Shown here: positions 39,969-48,907 of the stretch, piece after piece
Position numbering within the stretch: position 1 is the stretch's first letter
Layout: each line of letters starts with the position of its first letter
NCBI RefSeq assembly: GCF_024385465.1
Contig: NZ_JANFLS010000004.1
Coordinates: 310,001-374,000 of the forward strand
DNA from: Arthrobacter sp. zg-Y844
GTDB taxonomy: Bacteria > Actinomycetota > Actinomycetes > Actinomycetales > Micrococcaceae
Direction: 5' to 3'
Length of the DNA stretch: 64,000 nt
The notes under the pieces: generated by a model
Databases searched by the model: none
The model's input: the letters and a program-made list of their open reading frames with translations, nothing else
Told to the model about the DNA's origin: nothing
Position numbers and translations under genes: made by a program

Positions 39969-41174
39969 ATGGACACTGACACTGTTACCGGCCTGCTCGC
40001 TTCCATTGCCGACGTCGGACGGGATTCCCGGCGCGGCGGCTACTCGCGCCCGGTGTTCTCCACGCCGGAGCTGACGCTGCGCGAGTGGTTCCAGGCGGAA
40101 GCCCGAAGTCGCGGACTGGACGTGGAAACGGACCGCAACGGCATCCTCTGGGCCTGGTGGGGGCAACCCGAACGCGGGGCACTCGTGACCGGCAGCCACC
40201 TGGACTCCGTGCCGGGCGGCGGAGCTTTCGACGGGCCGCTGGGGGTGGCCTCCGCGCTCGCCGCCGTGGACCTGCTGCGTGAGCGGGGAATCAGCCGCAA
40301 CCGCTCCCTGGCCATCACCGTCTTCCCGGAAGAGGAAGGGTCCCGCTTCGGCGTGGCCTGCCTGGGTTCGCGGCTGCTGACCGGCGAAATCGATGCTGAC
40401 AAGGCCCGGAACCTGCGCGATGCGGACGGCACCACCTTTGCGGACGCCGCCCGGGCCAACGGACTCGACCCCGCGCGGCTGGGACGCGACGACGAGGCGC
40501 TGGCCCGGATCGGGGACTTCGTGGAACTGCATGTGGAGCAGGGCCGCGGGCTCGGCGAGGACGGACCGGCGGTGGCCGTAGGCGGATCCGTGCTGGGCCA
40601 CGGCCGCTGGCGGATCAGCGTTTCCGGGCAGGGGAACCATGCCGGCACCACGGCCATGGCGGACCGCGCCGATCCCATGGTTGCCGCCGCCCAGATCATC
40701 CTCGCCGTGCAGAAGGCCGCCGAAGCCGTCGACGGCGCCCGGGCCACGGTGGGCCGGATCGCGCCGGTGCCCGGCGGCACCAATGTCATCGCCTCCCGGG
40801 TGGACCTCTGGCTCGATGCCCGGCACCCCGACGACGCCACCGCGCTGGCCCTCGTGGAAAGCATCCACGGCAAGGCGCAGAAAATCGCCGCGTTCGAAGG
40901 CTGCACCGTCTCCCTGACACCGGAATCCTGGACCGGCGCAGTCAGCTTCGACGCCGCACTGGGCCGCAGCCTGGAACTGGCTCTTCCGGGAGCCCCGGTG
41001 CTGGCCACGGGGGCGGGGCACGACGCCGGCATCCTCGCCGGACACGTGCCCTCCGGAATGCTGTTTGTCCGCAACCCCACCGGGATCTCGCACTCCCCGG
41101 AGGAACACGTGGAAGCCGACGACGCCGACGCCGGAGCCGTGGCGCTTGCCGACGCGCTGGAGGCGCTGCTGTGA
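39969..41174 (+). CDS. M20-family amidohydrolase (allantoate amidohydrolase-like), candidate N-formylglutamate deformylase
   Basis: This 401-residue metallopeptidase-fold hydrolase resembles allantoate amidohydrolase/beta-ureidopropionase. Metal-binding motifs GSHLDSVPGGGAFDG (about residues 75-89), FPEEEGSRFG (about 118-127), ELHVEQG (about 187-193) and a C-terminal GAGHDAGIL are present. In this operon the HutF product releases ammonia and leaves N-formylglutamate, but no HutG-type deformylase gene exists in the locus. This enzyme is the natural candidate for that step; this is inference from context. It is bounded by hutU (21 bp) and overlaps hutF by 4 bp. Confidence 0.88.
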   Translation: MDTDTVTGLLASIADVGRDSRRGGYSRPVFSTPELTLREWFQAEARSRGLDVETDRNGILWAWWGQPERGALVTGSHLDSVPGGGAFDGPLGVASALAAVDLLRERGISRNRSLAITVFPEEEGSRFGVACLGSRLLTGEIDADKARNLRDADGTTFADAARANGLDPARLGRDDEALARIGDFVELHVEQGRGLGEDGPAVAVGGSVLGHGRWRISVSGQGNHAGTTAMADRADPMVAAAQIILAVQKAAEAVDGARATVGRIAPVPGGTNVIASRVDLWLDARHPDDATALALVESIHGKAQKIAAFEGCTVSLTPESWTGAVSFDAALGRSLELALPGAPVLATGAGHDAGILAGHVPSGMLFVRNPTGISHSPEEHVEADDADAGAVALADALEALL

Positions 41175-42607
41175 GCGGTGCGGCGGGCCCCACTGCCGCC
41201 GGTCCTTCGATCGAGGGTGCTGCCGTCTGGTGTGAGGCGGGGTGGTACGAGGGCAGTATCCGGGAAGGCATCCGGCTGACGGTCGACTCCGCCGGTATCG
41301 TTACGGCGGCCGTGCCCGGGACGGAAGCCGAACCCGGGGACCTGGTGCTGTCCGGCGTCGTCTTCCCGGCAGCCGCCAACGCCCACTCGCACGCCTTCCA
41401 CCGGATGCTGCGAGGACGCACCCACACCGCCGGGGACTTCTGGAGCTGGCGGGAGCAGATGTACTCGGCCGCGGGCACCCTCACGCCGGAACTCTACGAG
41501 CAGCTGGCGACGGCGGTGTTCGCGGAGATGGTGGTCTCGGGATACACCAGCGTGGCCGAATTCCACTATGTACACCATGCCCCGGACGGGTCCGCCTATC
41601 CCGGGCACGGAATGGAACTGGCCCTGGCCCGGGCCGCAGTTGCCGCCGGCATCCGGCTGACCCTGCTGGACACCTGCTATCTTTCCGGCGGTTTCGGGCC
41701 CGGCGGGTCCGGGACGCCGCTGGACGCCCGGCAGCGGCGGTTCGGGGACGCCGACGCCGATGCCTGGCTGGAGCGTTTCGCGTCGCTGCAGGCCGCGGCC
41801 GGGGAGCGGTTCGATCCGGAGCAGGTGAGTGTCGGGGCCGCCCTGCACTCGGTCCGCGCCGTACCGGAAGCTGCGCTGGCCCGTATCGCGGAGCGGCTCC
41901 CGGCCGGGATTCCGCTGCACATCCACCTGTCCGAACAGCCGCAGGAAAACGCCGGCTGCCTGGCCGCCACCGGGCTGACCCCCACCGGGCTGCTGCACCG
42001 GCACGGGCTGCTCGGCCCCCGGCTCTCGGCCGTCCACGCCACGCACCTGACGGACGCCGACATCGCCCTGCTGGGAGAGGCCGGGGCCACTGCGGTGTTC
42101 TGCCCCACCACGGAAGCGGACCTCGCTGACGGACTTGGCCCGGCGGGAGCTCTGCGGAACGCCGGAGTTGCCCTGGCGCTGGGCAGCGACCAGCACGCCG
42201 TCGTCGATCCGTGGCTGGAAATGCGGGCGCTGGAATACGGAGAGCGGCTGCGGACCGGAAGGCGCGGGGCGTTTACCCCGGCGGAACTGCACGCCGCCGC
42301 GTCCGACGCCGGGACCGCCGCTCAGGCACGCACAGCCCCCGGGCTGGAACCGGGGAAGGCCTGCGACCTCATGGCCGTGGACCCGCACAGCCTGCGCACC
42401 ACCGGGTCACGGCCCGACCAGCTGGCCTTCTCCGCCACCGCTGCGGACGTGACCGCCGTCGTCGTCGGCGGCCGGCTGCGCGCCCGGAACGGTTCGCACA
42501 CTTCGCTGGGAAACCCGGCCGCCCTGTTGCGGGAGGCCATTGCCGCCGTCGACTCTGCGGCCGCTCCGATGGACAAAACCCGCTTGGAAGGAACCCGGCG
42601 CCCATGA
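41171..42607 (+). CDS. hutF: Formimidoylglutamate deiminase
   Basis: This 478-residue amidohydrolase-superfamily enzyme converts N-formimidoylglutamate to N-formylglutamate plus ammonia. It has ANAHSHAFHRMLRGRTH (the first His pair), a mid-protein HIHLSEQPQENAGC, VHATHLTD and a late LGSDQHAVVDPWLEMRALE motif, the pattern of HutF rather than guanine deaminase. Its GTG start overlaps the M20 gene stop (GTGA), and its own stop overlaps the hutI start (ATGA). The presence of hutF defines the two-step deiminase/deformylase branch of histidine breakdown. Confidence 0.94.
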   Translation: MSGAAGPTAAGPSIEGAAVWCEAGWYEGSIREGIRLTVDSAGIVTAAVPGTEAEPGDLVLSGVVFPAAANAHSHAFHRMLRGRTHTAGDFWSWREQMYSAAGTLTPELYEQLATAVFAEMVVSGYTSVAEFHYVHHAPDGSAYPGHGMELALARAAVAAGIRLTLLDTCYLSGGFGPGGSGTPLDARQRRFGDADADAWLERFASLQAAAGERFDPEQVSVGAALHSVRAVPEAALARIAERLPAGIPLHIHLSEQPQENAGCLAATGLTPTGLLHRHGLLGPRLSAVHATHLTDADIALLGEAGATAVFCPTTEADLADGLGPAGALRNAGVALALGSDQHAVVDPWLEMRALEYGERLRTGRRGAFTPAELHAAASDAGTAAQARTAPGLEPGKACDLMAVDPHSLRTTGSRPDQLAFSATAADVTAVVVGGRLRARNGSHTSLGNPAALLREAIAAVDSAAAPMDKTRLEGTRRP

Positions 42608-43827
42608 GCTCCGCTTCAACACTGGTCACGAACATCGGCGAACTCTCCACCCAGGACGACACCGCGGACACCCCCGTGCTGCGGGACGCGGCCGTGGTGT
42701 TCGAGGGGGAACGGATCAGCTGGATCGGCCCGGCGGGGAACGCACCGGCGGCAGACGAGGTCATCGACGCCGGGGGACGGGCCGGACTGCCCGGCTGGGT
42801 GGACTCGCACACCCATCTGGTGTTTGCCGGGGACCGCAGCGGGGAGTTCGAGGCACGGATGGCGGGGCAGGCCTACGCAGCCGGCGGGATCGCCGTCACT
42901 ACGGAAGCCACCCGGGCGGCGTCGGACTATGACCTGACCCGGATGCTCCTGGCCCGGGCCGCCGAAGCCGCGGCGGGCGGCACCACGTACCTGGAAACCA
43001 AGACCGGCTACGGGCTGAGCGTGGAGGAGGAACGCCGGCATGCCCGGATCGCCTCCACGGTGGCGGACGCCGTCACGTTCCTGGGCGCGCACCTCGTCCC
43101 GGACGGAGCCGACGCCGACGAGTACACGGAGCTGGTCTGCACCGACATGCTCGCTGCGGTGCGCCCGTACGTCCAGTGGGCGGACGTCTTCTGCGAAAAG
43201 GGAGCCTTCACCGAGGAGCAGTCCCGCCGGGTGCTGCAGGCGGCCCGGGATGCGGGCCTGGGGCTGCGGGTGCATGGAAACCAGCTCGGCCCGGGGGCCG
43301 GGGTGCGGCTCGCCGCGGAGTTCGGGGCGGCCAGCGTCGACCACGTGAACCACCTGCCCGACGACGACGTCGCCGCGCTCGCGGACACATGGTCCGGGTG
43401 GGACCCGGGTACCGGCGTTCCCGGAACCGTCGCAACGTGCCTGCCCGCCTGCGACCTGTCCACCCGGGCACCCCTGGCTCCGGCACGGAAACTGTTGGAC
43501 GCCGGGGTGCAGGTGGCATTGGCTTCCAACTGCAACCCGGGAACGTCCTTCACCAGCTCCATGGCTTTCTGCGTGGCCACCGCCGTGCTCCAGATGGGAC
43601 TGACCGTGCAGGAAGCCGTCCGGGCCGCCACTTACGGCGGCGCCCTGGCACTGCGGGTGCACACCGGGTCCGACCGGGACGGTGCCCGGGCTGTCGGCTC
43701 GCTCGCCGTCGGACACCGTGCCGACCTGCAGCTGCTCAACGCGCCCTCAGCTGCCCATCTGGCGTATCGGCCCGGCATGCCGCTGACCGGCATGGTGTTT
43801 CGAGCCGGGGTGCCGGTGCGCCGCTGA
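42604..43827 (+). CDS. hutI: Imidazolonepropionase
   Basis: This 407-residue metal-dependent amidohydrolase opens the imidazolone ring to N-formimidoylglutamate. Key motifs are PGWVDSHTHLVFAGDRSGEFEARM (in part DSHTHLVFAGDR), TTYLETKTGYGLS, DVFCEKGAFT, LRVHGNQLG, SVDHVNHL and ASNCNPGTSF. The ATG at 42604 overlapping the hutF stop is the right start; longer in-frame sequence is hutF read in another frame. It is the last gene of the operon although it acts before hutF in the pathway. The sequence after it (43828-43914) shows no strong terminator. Confidence 0.96.
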   Translation: MSSASTLVTNIGELSTQDDTADTPVLRDAAVVFEGERISWIGPAGNAPAADEVIDAGGRAGLPGWVDSHTHLVFAGDRSGEFEARMAGQAYAAGGIAVTTEATRAASDYDLTRMLLARAAEAAAGGTTYLETKTGYGLSVEEERRHARIASTVADAVTFLGAHLVPDGADADEYTELVCTDMLAAVRPYVQWADVFCEKGAFTEEQSRRVLQAARDAGLGLRVHGNQLGPGAGVRLAAEFGAASVDHVNHLPDDDVAALADTWSGWDPGTGVPGTVATCLPACDLSTRAPLAPARKLLDAGVQVALASNCNPGTSFTSSMAFCVATAVLQMGLTVQEAVRAATYGGALALRVHTGSDRDGARAVGSLAVGHRADLQLLNAPSAAHLAYRPGMPLTGMVFRAGVPVRR

Positions 43828-43914
43828 GCGGGGCCGCGGGGCATGGTCCAGGTTCGATACGAGAGTCGGTAAGCCCGCCTCCTGCATGCCGATGTGTCCG
43901 GCACAATGGTGTCC

Positions 43915-44703
43915 ATGCGCGCTGCCTTCCCCTCCGCCCCCGCCGAATCCCTGGATCCGCGGGCCCGCCGGATGCTGGTGTTCGAAATCCTGATTGTGCT
44001 GGGGCTTTCGCTCGGCAGGTCCGGGGTCTATGCCGTCGTCGAACTCATTGAGAAAGCCACCCAGGCACCGTTGGGCGACCAGACCACCACGTTGAATCCG
44101 GTCCTTGATGATCGGCCGTACTTCGACCTGGTGTACCAGCTGCTGGGGATCTTCTTCTCCCTGCTGCCCGTGGCGCTGGTCCTGTTCCTGCTGACCGAAC
44201 CCGGGAAATCCGCGTTCCGCCGGATCGGGTTCACGTTTGCCCGGCCGCTTCGGGACTTCGCGTTGGGGGTGGCCCTGGCAGCGGTCATCGGTATCGGGAC
44301 GCTTGGCGTTTACGCAGCCGGACGGGCACTGGGCATCACCACCGCAATTGTTCCGGCAGCCCTGGACACCTACTGGTGGACGCTGCCGGTGCTGATCCTC
44401 TCTGCCATGCGGCATGCCGTGCTCGAGGAAGTCATTGTGGTGGGCTATCTGTTCCTGCGGCTGCGGCAACTGGGCTGGGGGACGCCGGCGATCATCCTCA
44501 CCAGCGCCCTGATCCGGGCCAGCTACCACCTCTACCAGGGGATCGGCCCAGGCATCGGGAACTTCCTGATGGGCCTGCTCTTCGGCTACGTCTACACCAG
44601 GACGCGGCGGGTGATGCCGCTGGTGATTGCGCATGCGCTGGTGGACATTGCCGGGTTTGTCGGGTTCGCATTGTTCGGTTCGGCCATCGGGATCGGCGAC
44701 TAG
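43915..44703 (+). CDS. CPBP-family intramembrane protease-like protein
   Basis: This protein of about 262 residues has about seven hydrophobic segments and the CPBP (CAAX protease/bacteriocin-processing) motifs: EEVIVVGYLFLRL near residue 170, SALIRASYHLYQGIGPGIGNF near 195, and VIAHALVDIAGF near 235. The paired glutamates and two histidines needed for metal binding are all present. Actinobacterial relatives have unknown substrates. The ATG at 43915 is preferred; CACAAT seven bases upstream resembles a leaderless -10 box. Starts at 43906 and 43894 are possible. Confidence 0.85.
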   Translation: MRAAFPSAPAESLDPRARRMLVFEILIVLGLSLGRSGVYAVVELIEKATQAPLGDQTTTLNPVLDDRPYFDLVYQLLGIFFSLLPVALVLFLLTEPGKSAFRRIGFTFARPLRDFALGVALAAVIGIGTLGVYAAGRALGITTAIVPAALDTYWWTLPVLILSAMRHAVLEEVIVVGYLFLRLRQLGWGTPAIILTSALIRASYHLYQGIGPGIGNFLMGLLFGYVYTRTRRVMPLVIAHALVDIAGFVGFALFGSAIGIGD

Positions 44704-44729
44704 GCGGGCACCGCGACTCGGCCGGCACA

Positions 44730-44741
44730 TAGGATGGCCCG
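44730..44741 (+). promoter_or_regulatory. Leaderless promoter -10 box (TAGGAT-N6-GTG)
   Basis: TAGGAT at 44730-44735 is six bases before the GTG at 44742. This supports the GTG over the ATG nine bases later. Confidence 0.55.
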
Positions 44742-46559
44742 GTGACACTGATGACCCGCTGGGGTGCAGCCCTGGACCCCGAATCCGTCCTGCCGGAATA
44801 CCCCCGACCCCAGCTGGCCCGCGACAGCTACCTCAATCTCAACGGCTACTGGCAGTACGCCATCACCGGCGCCCGCCGGGAGCAGCCGCCACGGGACGGG
44901 GACTGGGACGGGGACATCCTGGTGCCGTTCTCACCCGAGGCGCCGCTCTCCGGAGTGAACCGGCACCTCCAGCCGCAGCAGCTGCTCTGGTACCGGCGGA
45001 CCGTAACCCTGCCGGAGGGCTTTGCGGGGGAGCGGGTACTGCTGCACTTCGGCGCCGTGGACTCCAGCTGCCGGGTCACGGTCAACGGCATTCCCGTGGG
45101 CGGGCATGACGGCGGCTACCTGCCGTTCTCCCTGGACATCACCGACGCGCTGGCTGCGGGTCCGGACGGCGGTTCCCCCGGGGCCGAGCACGAAATCGTG
45201 GTCCGGGTCCGGGACCTGAGTAACACCGGTTCCGCCAGCCGCGGCAAGCAGACCCTGGACCGAGGCGGCATCTGGTACACGGCGCAGTCCGGGATCTGGC
45301 AGACGGTCTGGCTGGAAGCGGTGCCGCAGGCGAGCATCTCCCGCCTGGTCCTCGTGCCGGACCTGGACTCGGTGACCGCCACGGTGCTGGTCGACGACGT
45401 TCGGTCCGCCCCGGACAGCACTGGCCTGCAGGCGGAAGTCACCGTATCCGCGGGCGGGCAGCAGGTGGCGGCCGCCGTCGTCGTTCCCGGAAACCCGGTG
45501 CGGATCCCGATTCCGGATCCGCACCTCTGGACCCCGGAGGACCCGTTCCTGTACGACGTCGCCGTGCGGCTGCTCACCGATGGGAAGGAAACCGACCGCG
45601 TGCGCAGCTACACGGCGCTGCGGACCGTCGGCACGGGGCCCGACGACGCCGGGCACCTGCGGCTGCTGCTGAACGGGCGGCCGTATTTCCACGCGGGCCT
45701 GCTGGACCAGGGGTACTGGCCGGACGGGCTGTATACCGCGCCGTCGGACGAGGCCCTGGCCTCCGACATCCGTGCGGCGAAGGACCTGGGCTTCAACATG
45801 CTGCGCAAGCACATCAAGATCGAGCCGCTGCGCTGGTACTACCATGCCGACCGGCTCGGCATCCTCGTCTGGCAGGACCTGGTCAACGGCGGCACGTCCT
45901 ACAAGCACGCCGTGGTCACTGCCCCCGCGGTGGGTGCGGCGCACCGGGCCGACGGCGACTACGCCACCTTCGGGCGGACCGACGAGCAGGGCAGGGAACA
46001 GTTCCTGGCCGAACTGCACGGCACGGTGGAGCTGCTGGGCAACAGCCCGTCGATCGTGGTGTGGGTGCCGTTCAATGAAGGATGGGGCCAGTTCGATGCC
46101 AATGCCGTCGCCGAACTGCTGCGGGGCCTGGATCCGACCCGGACCATCGACCATGCCAGCGGCTGGCATGACCAGGGCGGCGGAGACCTCAAAAGCGTGC
46201 ACGTCTACTTTGTGCCGTTCCGGCTGCGGAAGGGCTGGCTGGCCGGGGGCCGTGCAGTGGTGCTGTCCGAATACGGCGGGTACAGCCTGCGCATCCCCGG
46301 GCACACCTTCAACGACAAGGAGTTCGGCTACCGGCGGTTCCGGTCCCGGCGTGCCCTGGCCCGCGCCTACGAGCGGCTGCACCGGCGGCAGATTGAACCT
46401 GCGGTGGCCCGGGGGCTTGCCGCCACGGTCTACACCCAGCTCACCGACGTAGAGGACGAGGTCAACGGGCTTTTGACCTATGACCGCCGGGTGGTGAAGC
46501 TCGACGCCGAGCTGGTGCGGGGACTCAACGCGGGGCTTCTCCGGGCTGCCGGGGGCTGA
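44742..46559 (+). CDS. Glycoside hydrolase family 2 protein
   Basis: This 605-residue enzyme has the GH2 layout: an N-terminal jelly-roll sugar-binding domain (about 1-180, FAGERVLLHFGAVDSSCRVTVNG region), an immunoglobulin-like domain (about 195-290), and a C-terminal TIM barrel (about 295-600). The acid/base Glu lies in VWVPFNEGWGQ and the nucleophile Glu in VVLSEYGGYSL. GH2 includes beta-galactosidases, glucuronidases and mannosidases; this smaller type is usually annotated as beta-galactosidase-like, and its true substrate is not settled. It has no signal peptide, so it acts in the cytoplasm. No sugar transporter is adjacent. Confidence 0.9.
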   Translation: MTLMTRWGAALDPESVLPEYPRPQLARDSYLNLNGYWQYAITGARREQPPRDGDWDGDILVPFSPEAPLSGVNRHLQPQQLLWYRRTVTLPEGFAGERVLLHFGAVDSSCRVTVNGIPVGGHDGGYLPFSLDITDALAAGPDGGSPGAEHEIVVRVRDLSNTGSASRGKQTLDRGGIWYTAQSGIWQTVWLEAVPQASISRLVLVPDLDSVTATVLVDDVRSAPDSTGLQAEVTVSAGGQQVAAAVVVPGNPVRIPIPDPHLWTPEDPFLYDVAVRLLTDGKETDRVRSYTALRTVGTGPDDAGHLRLLLNGRPYFHAGLLDQGYWPDGLYTAPSDEALASDIRAAKDLGFNMLRKHIKIEPLRWYYHADRLGILVWQDLVNGGTSYKHAVVTAPAVGAAHRADGDYATFGRTDEQGREQFLAELHGTVELLGNSPSIVVWVPFNEGWGQFDANAVAELLRGLDPTRTIDHASGWHDQGGGDLKSVHVYFVPFRLRKGWLAGGRAVVLSEYGGYSLRIPGHTFNDKEFGYRRFRSRRALARAYERLHRRQIEPAVARGLAATVYTQLTDVEDEVNGLLTYDRRVVKLDAELVRGLNAGLLRAAGG

Positions 46560-46619
46560 CCCGTCCGTCCATGACACGGCGGAAGGCTCCCGGCTGCATG
46601 CCCCGGGCGGATTCCCTCC

Positions 46620-46709
46620 GTTTTGGGAAAAGCCTGCCGGTTTGGGAAATCCCTGCCACTGCGCAGCGGAGGGATTTCCCAAACCGGCAGCAGAATCCCA
46701 AACCGGCAG
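46620..46709. repeat. Left inverted-repeat cluster flanking the AbiEi/DUF559 gene
   Basis: Two units of the form GGTTTGGGAAA-CCTGC lie in forward orientation, then two in reverse. Bases 46634-46654 are exactly complementary to 46670-46690, giving a 21-bp perfect stem with a 15-base loop. The reverse units AATCCCAAACCGGCAGCAG end 5 bp from the stop of the downstream minus-strand gene at 46715. The same repeat family recurs on the other side of that gene. This fills the gap between the GH2 and AbiEi/DUF559 genes. Confidence 0.9.
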
Positions 46710-46714
46710 CAGGA

Positions 46715-47659
46715 TCAGTGCAGCCGGCCGATACGGGGGAGTCCGGCGTGGATCATGCGGCGCACAAGGCTCTCAGGATGCTCAGGCGGACGGCCTATGT
46801 CGCTCCAAGACCAGCGGACAAACCCGACGCCGGTGGCACGGATGGCGTCTTCCCTCCGTTTTTCCCGGGCAAGGGTTTCCCACGACGGTGAAAGAGCAGA
46901 GCCGTTGGCGCCATATTTCACTGCACCGTCGAACTCCCCAACCAGCATCTGGTCCTTCCAGTAAAAGTCCGACCGAAAGCGCCCCACGGGAGTGCTGAAC
47001 TCCTGCTGGAGTTCCGGGGCAGGAAACCCTAATCGGTGCAGGACGGCGCGGGAATAGGATTCGCCGGCCGACTCGGAGCGGGAATCGCCGAAGTCAATTA
47101 CACGACGAGCTTTGGCCTGCTTGGTCCGGACAGGCAGTTTTCGGGCCAAGTCACACAGGAGCTCTTTGCTCACGGCGGGCATATTGCGGGCGGCGTCCCG
47201 ACGCAGCACGTGGTCCATGGCCGGAACTGCGCGCTCAAAGTCGAGATACGCAGCCATGTCCAACACGGTCTGTGCCCTGGAAGTGAGCAGCATGCCGTCG
47301 AAGGTTTCCAGGGGTTCCAGCAGCCTGCGTTCGGTCCACCGGAGGGCCCCGCGGCGCCGACCGTGGGAGGTGGAAGAGCCCAGCAGCAGTACTTCCGGCG
47401 ACGCCCCGATAAGGGGAAACCCCCAAATTGCTGCTGCGGACTGCTGAATGAGGACACGATGCCCGGGCACCTGTTCCACGGTCGCCCGTACACGGACCCG
47501 GTTCTGTTCCCAGAGGGGCAGCTGCTGCCACGCATCGGCTCGGACGTAGACTCCGGCACGTAGGCGGATCAGTTCACCAGCCCGGCACCGCAGCGCCAGG
47601 GAACGGCGCCCGGCACCGAAGGCATCGGCGTCGGCGGCGAAAATCAGTTCAGGATCCAT
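46715..47659 (-). CDS. AbiEi-like N-terminal domain plus DUF559 nuclease-like protein
   Basis: This protein of about 314 residues has an N-terminal region resembling AbiEi-type antitoxin/regulator proteins (ELIRLRAGVYVRADAW, SAAAIWGFPL, LTSRAQTVLDMA, residues 1-150) and a C-terminal DUF559/Vsr-like PD-(D/E)XK region (about 195-305: ESAGESYSRAVLHRLGF, RSDFYWKDQMLVGEFDG, REDAIRATGVGFVRWSW). The Asp and Glu of the nuclease core are visible. The start at 47659 (ATG) or 47677 (ATG) is uncertain; still longer frames run into the upstream repeats. This family is common and multi-copy in Micrococcaceae, with no known role. Here it is bracketed by the same short repeat family on both sides. Confidence 0.82.
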   Translation of the reverse strand: MDPELIFAADADAFGAGRRSLALRCRAGELIRLRAGVYVRADAWQQLPLWEQNRVRVRATVEQVPGHRVLIQQSAAAIWGFPLIGASPEVLLLGSSTSHGRRRGALRWTERRLLEPLETFDGMLLTSRAQTVLDMAAYLDFERAVPAMDHVLRRDAARNMPAVSKELLCDLARKLPVRTKQAKARRVIDFGDSRSESAGESYSRAVLHRLGFPAPELQQEFSTPVGRFRSDFYWKDQMLVGEFDGAVKYGANGSALSPSWETLAREKRREDAIRATGVGFVRWSWSDIGRPPEHPESLVRRMIHAGLPRIGRLH

Positions 47660-47748
47660 GTCCCCAAGGCTGGACATGCAGCAGCGGACCCGCGAGGGCA
47701 GGCGCCCCGTTTGTGGAAAACCCTCTGGTACCTCGGGCTGGAGAAGCC

Positions 47749-48095
47749 CTGCGGTTTGTCGCGATCCCTGCGGTTTGTGACAATTCCTGCGCCGCGCGGT
47801 GCGGGGATCCGGACAGACCGCAGGGATCCGGACAGGCTGCGGGGACAGGCCGCGGGGATCCGGACATGCCGCAGGGATCCGGACACGGTGCGGGGACAAT
47901 CCGCAGGGATCCGGACAGGCTGCGGGGACAGACCGCAGGGATCCGGACAGACCGCAGGGATCCGGACAGACCGCAGGGATCCGGACAGGCTGCGGGGACA
48001 GACCGCAGGGATCCGGACACGCCGGACAGGCTGCGGGGATCCGGCAGGAAAAACCCGATCCGGCAGGAAAACCCCGAACCGGCAGCAGAAACCCA
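47749..48095. repeat. Right repeat cluster upstream of the AbiEi/DUF559 gene
   Basis: Two forward units (CCTGCGGTTTGTCGCGATC and CCTGCGGTTTGTGACAATT, 47749-47790) are followed by about 13 reversed units from 47805 to 48036. Full units are 19 bp (GGATCCGGACAGACCGCAG and variants), and four 13-bp units lack the GGATCC part. Degenerate units with CGGCAGGAAAA run to 48095. Units abut without spacers. Together with the plain sequence around 47660-47748, this fills the gap between the AbiEi/DUF559 gene and the VOC gene; no coding sequence is seen. Confidence 0.92.
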
Positions 48096-48098
48096 GTG

Positions 48099-48749
48099 CT
48101 AGATCTCGACAGGACCGTTCGCCGTGTCGAAGGTGACGGACATGATGCCCGGTGTACCCGCCGGAGCAATCCACGTGACATCCACGTTCTCCAGCGGCTT
48201 CTCCACGGGATGGCCCAGCCAGTCGGTGACGCGTGCAGCGGACCCGGCAATGGTCAGGGACTTCAGCTTCACCGAACCGGGCATCCCGGGAATGGCGTTG
48301 GAGGGGTGCAGTTCGTCGGTGCCGTCGTCCCAGCGGAGCAGATAGGGAACCTGCGGATCGGCAATCAATCCGTTGATGCCGATCTGCCGCCAGGTCAGCT
48401 CCTGGCCGTCGGGGAACTTGCGGTTGCCCGGCACGGAGGCCCGGCCGAGGCGTTCCTCGAAGGGGGAGAGATCGTCAACGGCAACACACCAGCCCATCCA
48501 TCCGCCGCCGCATTCGGAGCGCTGGCGCACGGCCTGGCCGAACGGAGCCTTGTCCGACGCCGGGTGGTTCAGGACCTCCACCACCTCGACGTACTGGTTG
48601 TTGGCCAGGGGCAGGATCATATTGCGGGTACCGAATCGGGGGTGGACGCCACCCTTCACGTAATCGGCGCCGAGAGCAGCAGCAATCCTCTCGGTGGTGG
48701 CCAAAAGACCGTCGGATTCACAGGCATAAGAAACATGGTCCAAGCGCAT
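48099..48749 (-). CDS. VOC-family glyoxalase-like protein
   Basis: This protein of about 216 residues has a glyoxalase-like fold: MRLDHVSYACES at the N-terminus, VHPRFGTRNMILPLANNQYVEVVEV mid-protein, and a C-terminal WIAPAGTPGIMSVTFDTANGPVEI strand pair. Proteins of this type are usually annotated as VOC/glyoxalase-like with unknown substrate. The ATG at 48749 gives the compact domain; an ATG at 48758 adds three residues. CACAAT seven bases before 48749 could be a leaderless -10 box. It is divergent from the SAM riboswitch and metY. Confidence 0.82.
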   Translation of the reverse strand: MRLDHVSYACESDGLLATTERIAAALGADYVKGGVHPRFGTRNMILPLANNQYVEVVEVLNHPASDKAPFGQAVRQRSECGGGWMGWCVAVDDLSPFEERLGRASVPGNRKFPDGQELTWRQIGINGLIADPQVPYLLRWDDGTDELHPSNAIPGMPGSVKLKSLTIAGSAARVTDWLGHPVEKPLENVDVTWIAPAGTPGIMSVTFDTANGPVEI

Positions 48750-48907
48750 GCGGCCCATTGTGGCACGTTGTGATACGCGTCTCGACCAAGGGAAGCCTAA
48801 GTGCGGAATGTTCCCGGCCGCAGCTCGGAATTACGGCGAAAAAGCGCCGATATTTCACGGTGCGTCATAGAGGTTGCGCGACGGCGGCATATCGGTTTCC
48901 ATGGGTG

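Noticed and set aside
42211-42603. Longer N-terminus for imidazolonepropionase
   Set aside because: The extension is hutF read in another frame; the ATG overlapping the hutF stop gives the normal protein.
47805-48036. Possible CRISPR array
   Set aside because: The 19-bp and 13-bp units abut with no unique spacers and no cas genes are near.
47660-48250. Longer N-terminus for the AbiEi/DUF559 protein
   Set aside because: It would be translated from the tandem repeats and gives a repetitive Pro/Ser/Cys sequence unlike the family.
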